NCBI GenBank assembly: GCA_029339505.1 | Contig: JAQISU010000182.1 | Span: forward strand, 1,119,001-1,183,000 | Direction of reading: 5' to 3' | From: Unio delphinus | Lineage: Eukaryota; Mollusca; Bivalvia; Unionida; Unionidae | Length of the DNA stretch: 64,000 bases | Part shown: in pieces, positions 56,417 to 64,000 of the stretch | Numbering within the stretch: the stretch's first letter is position 1 | How the letters are laid out: each line of letters begins with the position of its first letter | The notes under the pieces: model-generated | Seen by the model: only the letters and a program-made list of their open reading frames with translations | What the model was told of the DNA's origin: nothing | Databases searched by the model: none | Program-made: the position numbers and the translations under genes

Positions 56417-58600
56417 TGTACCAAACATAGAGGTACTTAAAAGCGGTCTATTTAAATTTTTAAAATACGAATATATGTTGTCGTACAGGTTAGAGATTTG
56501 AAATTCGTACTCTACCGAGATTCGGACTTGGTTCCGTGGGTTACGGCATACGCGAATACCTCAATATCATTTCAACCAAAAGTTATGTAAAGGCCCGGAT
56601 AAAGGCATTTATGCATGACAGGCACGTCTGCGTGAATATCCAGCAATTCTGTCTCATATAAGTATTTTGTCGTTCTAAAACATAATATCAATTCGTCCTG
56701 ACGAAAGACTCTTCGTACCAATAGGATAAGCGTTAATCCTTCGTGATTATCTATCCAAATGTCAGAGTTTGTCATATGAGCCGATACAAAATAGTGTGTT
56801 TATTCCTTCTGACTACAGCACATAAAGACGTCCTTCGAAATTGATATAATCGAAACCTGGGTCTTTGTTATCTCAACAACTATGTAAACAAACGACCTTT
56901 CAAAATTAAACGTTCGTTTCCTGTCATTGATTAATGTCGGCACGACTTTGATCTCTTATATGAACTTTGGCAAAACATGTATATAATGAGTATATTTAGT
57001 GATGTGATGGATATAAAGTCACAAAGAGTGATAACTTCCAACATACATTGTTTTAAGTAAAGAATAAATGTTCTGCTAATCACAGAATCTGAAAAAGAAA
57101 ATGTTGAGGATTTTACTTTAACGACTTGTACGCCAAAAGCATAACATGGCATTGGTCCTAAGAGATCATCGCTTTAGCAGCGTATGCCATTACGTCACAC
57201 TTAGACTTTTAAAGTAATGGCAATGTATCATGAAGACAAGTGACAATCGTTTGGAAATAGGTACAAATGTGGAGAAAATCTTCGTAAATGACATTTTCAT
57301 TTTTTTGTCTCTGGTGGTTGTGGTGCCTATAACAAAATACGAAAATAAAACATCAGATTTTTAAAATATTTATTAGCACAGAACTCTCAAGACTGGGCCA
57401 AACAATTAATGAATTAAATTGTCCACTATTAACAGCTGGTATTGGTTTGTCTAGACACGTCATCAGTTATGCTTAAAGTCATTTTGAGGAACAGATGACC
57501 GTCCACTTGCGCATAAGTGTGTTAATAGGAAAGTAATTTCGATTAAAATCGATGATTTTGTGCAGAGCACGATCACCACTTGTGACCAAACAAAACCATA
57601 GCAAGGTTGAATCTATTCTAATGTGTAAAGGAAGAAAAAAGCAGAAATTGTGATTTACCAATTATACCCTGTACAACTGAGTATCATCACAACATGCTAC
57701 ACGAGTAAGGGTCATTCGATATTTTCTTCCAACTATATTACAAGCTGTCAAATTATCACAAACCCTAAAAATCATTGACAAAAGGAAGAGCAAAAACAAC
57801 AGCCATTAAGTGGATCATGTCAAAATGGTGCTAAAATATAATTGCTGATATTTTTAACGGGACACATAAACCCACTTTATCATTTATTTCCAAAGAGTGG
57901 TAGTTTCAAAAATTGAGATTTCATGTTTTCCAGTTCAACTTGAGACGAATTATATAAACATGTCAGTGCACGCACAGCCAAAACATCACGTAGATCACGT
58001 CGCAAAAGAATGTCAGAAGAAACGTGCTGATATTAAAAAGGTGGAGGCGAATCCCATTTATGATCTTAGTTTTTTTTCAAAGGATTTTGGACGTTGCTTT
58101 CAAGCCATGAGAGAGATTAGAATGTATTCATTTCTTTTGGCCTCGTAACTTAGATAAAGACAAAGATACTCCACATAATCGAAATTTCACTAACGCATTA
58201 TAATGTTAGTCTTGTCGTACTTGTCTGCAACTATTTTCAATGTTTAAATTTGCGTGTCAAAGTTGTGTCATCTCTCATAAATTGGTGTAAGAAACATGTG
58301 TTTCAATTTACCATATTTCCATCAGATGGCTCAACACCGTATGCTTTTGAAATGCACAGAAAATATTTTCTTGTCATTGGATACATTTCATTTTGATATC
58401 AAAATAATGTGGTAAATTGTCTTTTTGTAAAATGAACTATATCCGGTATTACGAGGGCAAAATGAAACGCTCTTTTTGCTATATACTACACTTTCTCTAT
58501 ACTCACCACAAATGTATCGGTGTCTTAAGAGACCGAGGTGAAGTAGAGGAGTGTACAATATTGTTTGTCTTAACATTGCTCATTCTTGCCTTGTTGAAGG

Positions 58601-58602
<2 letters not shown>
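56415..58602. other. AT-rich intergenic DNA, no feature seen
   Basis: Open frames of 60-83 codons (for example 57897-58148 plus) have no recognisable motifs. No repeat or RNA gene seen. Confidence 0.45.

Positions 58603-58646
<44 letters not shown>
58603..58646. repeat. (GA)n microsatellite
   Basis: About 20 GA units after GGGAGATA. Confidence 0.95.
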
Positions 58647-58650
<4 letters not shown>

Positions 58651-60755
58651 GCTACGAAAAAGAAAGGGATAATAAAAAAGGATATAGATTAGGTAAAATG
58701 CAATGAAAAATAAGCGAATTAGAACATATAGATGCAAATGGAAATATAAGAGACGAAAATACAGATGTAGGGACAAAATGGTAGATGAAAAAAAGGTTCG
58801 TAGAGAAAAGATTTGTGAGAAATAGATTTTAATTTTAGGTTGAAAGAATTAGTTAGCTAAAGCGAAACATCACCGCACCTCATACAGGTTAATTTTTTGA
58901 TGTCATCCGATATATTAGATTAGTGAAAAGCTTTTTTAAGAAAGGACAGTAGATACATATTGTATTTATTTAGACAAAAATTTTCAAAATTTGAAATCGC
59001 AAATACTACATTGGAATCTATTATCACAACATATAATTATTGGAAACGTTTGTGTAGTTACTACGTCACTGTTGTTACGTGTTTAGGCTCTAACAAACTG
59101 CAACAGTGAGTTAAAACAACAAGCATTGTAAATGTTAACAAAAAAAATTATTTCATTGGAAAACAATATTAAAATGAAAAAAGAATGTGTGGTTTTAAGA
59201 ATAAAATCCAAATATAATCCAAGAATAATCCACGAATTAAATTTTAAACGTTATATTTATGAAATGTTTTAATGAATTCAAGTTTGATTCCCGATGAAAT
59301 TCGAAGATGGAAGGCGATGACGTATCCTGTATCCTGTACAGTGCTGTGGTCTACAGTTTCTGGTTGAAACACAAAAAATAACACTCCGGCGTTGGAAAGT
59401 CGAGTAAAATTTGTAAGAAATGTGTTTGTCTAAGAATTATGTATGAGCACTCAAATATTAATAGATACACATATTAAATTATTCTTTTATAATCCAACAA
59501 ATGTGAAAAAAATGTAACATATAACTCGAAAACTATCTACAACAGAAGAAAACTCGACATCAATTGTGTTAAGTCTAAAATGAAGTCATTTCTCTGAAGC
59601 AAAGGACATGCAGTAATTTAAAATGCAAAATAGGTACCAATATGAGGGTCACGTGATCAAGTTCACATCACCTACTCCTAACATAACTCTGACAAAAAAC
59701 CAACCATTTTATTCTAAGAATAAAATTGAAAAGAAAGGTATTTACTTCAAATGTGTGATTTTTTTAATGAAGGTCGGAAACTAAGTCAAAATATAAACAT
59801 TTTTTGTATTATTAGTTGTTTATTAAAATGTTCAAGTCAAATTGAATTTTCTAAAATAAATTCCAAATCTCTTAAACAATATTACATTAGTATGGCATGT
59901 AATGTAATAAACAAAATAAATTCAAACAGACAAACAGAAAATTAAATTAAATAAATATAAATTAATCAGATATATAAAAATGTGATTATTGAATGTTTTT
60001 GAAGAATTATGAGACGGTATATGAAGCATATCGACACCGATTTATGAATGATACTAATGAAACTATATAGAGCCATGTCAAATTTTCTAGAGACAAAGAA
60101 GAACTATTTAAGTGGTGGTATGCAGCCAAGAAGGATGGTCATGACTAAAATAATCTCAGGAAATTCATATTAATCAAGACTTGCGTCCAAAGTGACATTA
60201 AGAACGAGCTTGATGAGCAAAAGGTCGAAATAGTGAAAAATGTTGTTAGTACATCGGTCGATTAGTCCTTGACTCGCACAGATTATTTCGTTCGTACGTC
60301 TTCCTCTCAGCAGTATTTTGTTAAAGAGATACTGTAATACAACCAATTAAACACCTCAATATGGCATATCGTTAAGGAATAAAGTCTCTGGTAAGACAGA
60401 CTCCTGATCCATCATTATCTTTTCTTATGTTCATTACACTGCAGTGATAAAGGGCAAGTTACTTCTCATTGCTACAAATTGAAACATAACCAACCGAATC
60501 AATACAGACCTATTCTAAATGTTCCTTTTTGTAAGAGGTAGAAAGGCACGATCATGTGTTAATATCAATATATTTTTTGGGTCAAACAAACGCTAATCTA
60601 ATTTTATTAAGGATACTTTAGAACTGTTAATATCGAAGGGTTCTATCCCCCGCATAAGTTATTCTGGCAATCCTATTATTCTTTGTCGAATTTGAAAACT
60701 ACTGATGCCTGTTGTTTCTAACTTTTTTTAAATGGCTTCGGTTAAAACCAGAGCG

Positions 60756-60757
<2 letters not shown>
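58647..60757. other. AT-rich intergenic DNA, no feature seen
   Basis: No convincing open frame, array or RNA gene. Confidence 0.45.

Positions 60758-60825
<68 letters not shown>
60758..60825. repeat. (AT)n microsatellite
   Basis: About 33 AT units. Confidence 0.97.
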
Positions 60826-60827
<2 letters not shown>

Positions 60828-62141
60828 AACAACGTAATATTCATTGATAATGTCAAGTGTTAAAACCTCATGTCTTTCACCCAACAGCCAATTTGTAATC
60901 GTATTACACTATCACGTGCAGTTTCGTTACACGTCTGTTTGAAAATTGGAGATATTAGGCGATGTTAAAAAGTATAAGTTTAATTGAGAGAAATACAGTC
61001 GAAACATTTTCATTGATAATATGACCCACGGTTTAGGCAAATATGTATGATGATTAAAAAATTCGATTAATGACAGGATCTGAAGCATTTGTAAAAATGG
61101 TACTTACAGTAAAGATATCTGCTTGTCAGCTCTGAAATAATGATTTGTTTAACATTATTCCGAAACATCCGGTCTATGTTCCAGAACAACTGCATTGAAT
61201 TGTTCTCTTTCAGTAATTTCATTTTCTTATATGTTTCAGTTTCCTAAATTACGTAACGTATGTTCTGCTGGAAACATTCCAATAAGATGTATTAGACTGA
61301 TTGATTTTGGTCGGAAAGATTCCAAACACAATACATTGTAGCATCATGTAATTATATATACATATCTTGGTATACTTGTTGAATAAGTAAATTTGATACA
61401 TTTAATTGCAATATTCTAGGTAAAGTATGCCGGCGTATGAAACAACATAGCATAGCTCAGAAAAATCAAAACACCTGTCGATACTTGTTTTAAATTATAT
61501 ATTTGTCTGGTATGTATCACATAGTGATGGTCGGTATATGCAATAAAGCCGTCAAGCAGAAGAAACAAACCATGAGAAACATAAATTCGCAACTGTTCTC
61601 GAAGACACTATAATCGCTCCAAGACATAAAGACTTGTCTTATATTAAATCTAACTCACTTGCCAAGCTTCCAAGTGGCAAGTAAACAAGGATGTATCTTA
61701 TTTCCAGCCAAAATATCTAAACAGTAGGATTTTCTTATCTTACAGTCGGCAAGTTATTGTTTCAAATATTCTACTTGATATCTGGTTATAGATATTAAAT
61801 CCATAAATTAACCTTTTTGAATTCATAAAATTGTATACGTTTTACAAAAAAAGACGAGAGAAACATGATCTCATACTGAAGATTAAAAACTCGAGCGCAT
61901 ACTGAAGAATGAAACCGTAAACGCATACTGAAATATAGGCACCTAATGACAATTAGAAACAATTACAACATTTGACCGAACATTTGATCATTAGAAAATT
62001 AACGAATGAAGTAATATTTATACAAGGAAATTGGACTTAAGGTTTATATTCAAGTTTCCACCCTAAGTCATATTTTGACGTCTAATGAAATGTGTGGAGA
62101 TGCTGAGAGCCGATCCATCAACGCCAGTATAGGATACAGAG

Positions 62142-62143
<2 letters not shown>
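60826..62143. other. AT-rich intergenic DNA, no feature seen
   Basis: No supported feature apart from short ACTGAAGA-type repeats near 61870-61940. Confidence 0.45.

Positions 62144-62221
<78 letters not shown>
62144..62221. repeat. (AT)n microsatellite
   Basis: About 38 AT units. Confidence 0.97.
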
Positions 62222-62225
<4 letters not shown>

Positions 62226-62620
62226 TCACATTTTAAAAGTCCTGAATCAGCATACAATGTGCAGAAGAATACATATATCAACTCCAATATAGATATGCAG
62301 TTAATAGCTTAGAGAGAGATTGTCCCGATATATGACTTATGTAAGAATAATAATTAACACAAATACAGCTGATACTTACATAGCATACAATAAGTACTAT
62401 GTTCAGTAACAACATGTATACAGATTTATAAATTTAAAGAAAAAAAACTACAGAAAGAGAGAATAGGAAAGTAGAAAAAACATATATTTTAAGTTAACAT
62501 TTTAAAAAGACAAATCTGGAACATGTACATAAAAACGTAACCATAAAACATCACCTCAATGCAAGTTATATTTGTGTCAAACAAACACTATGAGTACGTT
62601 TCTAAGAACCAATGCCCGAA
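62222..62620. other. Spacer, no feature seen
   Basis: AT-rich sequence with no supported feature. Confidence 0.4.
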
Positions 62621-63520
62621 ATTGACCAATGCCCGAAATTGACCAGCCGAGATTGTGTAATTTTTTGCTTCCATTAACTAACCAAGAGATATTTTAATAT
62701 GGGCGATTCACTATCACTCATCTTGCCATGGACAACTGAGTTTGGTAATGTGGGAGAATTGCTATAACGCCGTTCGCCATGGACTAATCCATATTAAATA
62801 TCCATACGGGATATTTAATATAACGCAGCGGATATCAACGTTGCCTGTCATGAAATAATCCATAGATTGGTAGTATGGGATATCTACTATCACGCAGCTC
62901 ACCATGGACTAACCAGTAGTTTGGTAGTATAACAGATTTACAACTTACAGCTCGCTATGGACTAAGATTGATACTGAGGGATAATTACTAGTACGTAGTT
63001 CTCCATGGACTTGCCATTGTTTTTGGAGTATAGGAGACTTACCCTAACGCAGTTCGCCATGGACTAATCCTATGTTTTGTAGTATACGTGGATTAAAATT
63101 AAGTTTCGTAATGTGGGAAAATTGCTATAACGCAGTTCGTAATTGACTAAACTATAGAGATGTACTCTAACGCAGTTGAGATCAACACAGCCTGTCAGGG
63201 AATAACTCATAGCTTGTCAGTATGGGATATCTACTATAACGTAGCTTGTCATGGATTTACCCACACGTTCGTACTTTGGGAGGTTTACTATAACACAACT
63301 TGCCATTAATTAACCCATAGTTTGGTAGTACGAGAGATTTACCATAAAGCATTGTAGATTAACTCTGCCTGTCATGAAATAAACCATAGCTTAGTAGTAT
63401 TGGAGATTTACTATAAGGCAGCTTGCCATGGATAATATCATAGTTTGGAAGTATGGAAAAGATACTATAACACGGCTCACCATGGATCAATACATTGTAT
63501 TAGAATGGGATATTTACTAT
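62621..63520. repeat. Degenerate ~54-bp satellite with higher-order structure
   Basis: Units of the type CCATGGACTAATCCATAGTT-TGGTAGTATGGGAGATTTACTATAACGCAGCTCG, strongly diverged. A longer block containing CAACNNNGCCTGTCATGAAATAA recurs near 62835, 63182 and 63360, indicating a higher-order period of roughly 180-350 bp. Confidence 0.82.
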
Positions 63521-64000
63521 CGTGCATCTTCAAAAGAAAACAACTCAACCAAAGTCTCATGCGCAGAAAAGATCATAATACTTCAAAGTCTCGACACATA
63601 TGCCAGAATAAAAATATGTGTACACCCCCACAAAGAAATAATAATAAAAAACTTAAATAAATAAATCTCAGAATTAAGATTCCTCTTAGTAAGGATATAA
63701 TGTAGCATTTCACTGTAATTATCCGCTACTATGACATACAAAGATAGAAATTGTCAACAGCGGTTAGTTTTCTTTTTTAATAGGTCCGTCTAACTGTTCG
63801 TGTTACTTCAGTCCTAACTCGTACCGTTTTACATATATATCAATTCACATAAGTAACATGAACCTACAATTTACAACCATTTCAACTTCAAGACATATGC
63901 CTTTAGTTTCATTTCTGAACTGGTAATAAATACACGTATCCTAAACAACTATACATCGCAATGTCATACGTACTTCCGATTTATGTTGTTTTTTAAGGGA
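63521..64000. other. Spacer to window edge
   Basis: AT-rich sequence with no supported feature. Overlapping frames of 71-78 codons at 63428-63664 begin in satellite sequence and are not credible. Confidence 0.4.

Overview
The window looks like accessory DNA from an animal nuclear genome, most likely a mollusc or other lophotrochozoan. It is AT-rich and full of microsatellites and minisatellites. It holds tRNA-derived SINEs, LINE fragments with apurinic-type endonuclease and reverse transcriptase, and one full-length Maverick/Polinton element. I see no convincing single-copy host gene, rRNA or functional tRNA. The taxon is inferred from the repeat types; no marker gene fixes it.

Layout: 1-9.5 kb is a patchwork of tandem repeats, (TATG)n arrays, duplicated 0.3-0.7 kb segments, a LINE 3' fragment (minus strand) and a SINE with perfect 14-bp target-site duplications. 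From 13.2 to 16.1 kb lies a long, broken LINE on the minus strand; a 5'-truncated relative sits on the plus strand at 25.4-27.1 kb. 16.9-17.25 and 28.0-28.2 kb are two copies of a (GA)n/(CT)n-bounded module whose inner segment is inverted between copies. 19.4-24.4 kb is a tandem duplication of a 2.3-2.6 kb unit that itself contains a 61-bp minisatellite. 28-38 kb is mostly featureless AT-rich DNA with microsatellites and a 33-bp minisatellite. 38.3-40.5 kb is a ~46-bp satellite array.

The satellite is interrupted at 40503-54958 by a 14.46-kb Maverick/Polinton with nearly identical ~272-bp terminal inverted repeats. Minus strand, from right to left: a zinc-ribbon/phospholipase A2 gene and a retroviral-type integrase (53.5-54.0 and 52.6-53.5 kb); then, beyond the polymerase block, a cysteine-rich small protein, an HNH homing endonuclease, a 133-aa protein, a 348-aa virion-associated protein, a broken small minor virion protein, the major capsid protein, an Ala/Gly-rich virion peptide, an adenain-like protease, two small proteins and the minor capsid (penton) protein. 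Plus strand: protein-primed-type DNA polymerase B with an unusual lysine-rich repeat N-terminus, followed in the same frame by an SF1 helicase and an HNH-like zinc module, then at the right end the packaging ATPase. The set amounts to replication (polymerase/helicase), integration (integrase) and virion assembly (capsids, protease, ATPase, PLA2).

Several genes carry one or more lesions (four frameshifts or stops in polymerase/helicase; one each in protease, minor virion protein, zinc-finger protein and PLA2), while both capsid proteins, the integrase, ATPase and HNH endonuclease are open. As read here the copy is not autonomous. 55.0-64 kb holds a satellite remnant, two related SINEs, simple repeats and a degenerate ~54-bp satellite near the right edge.
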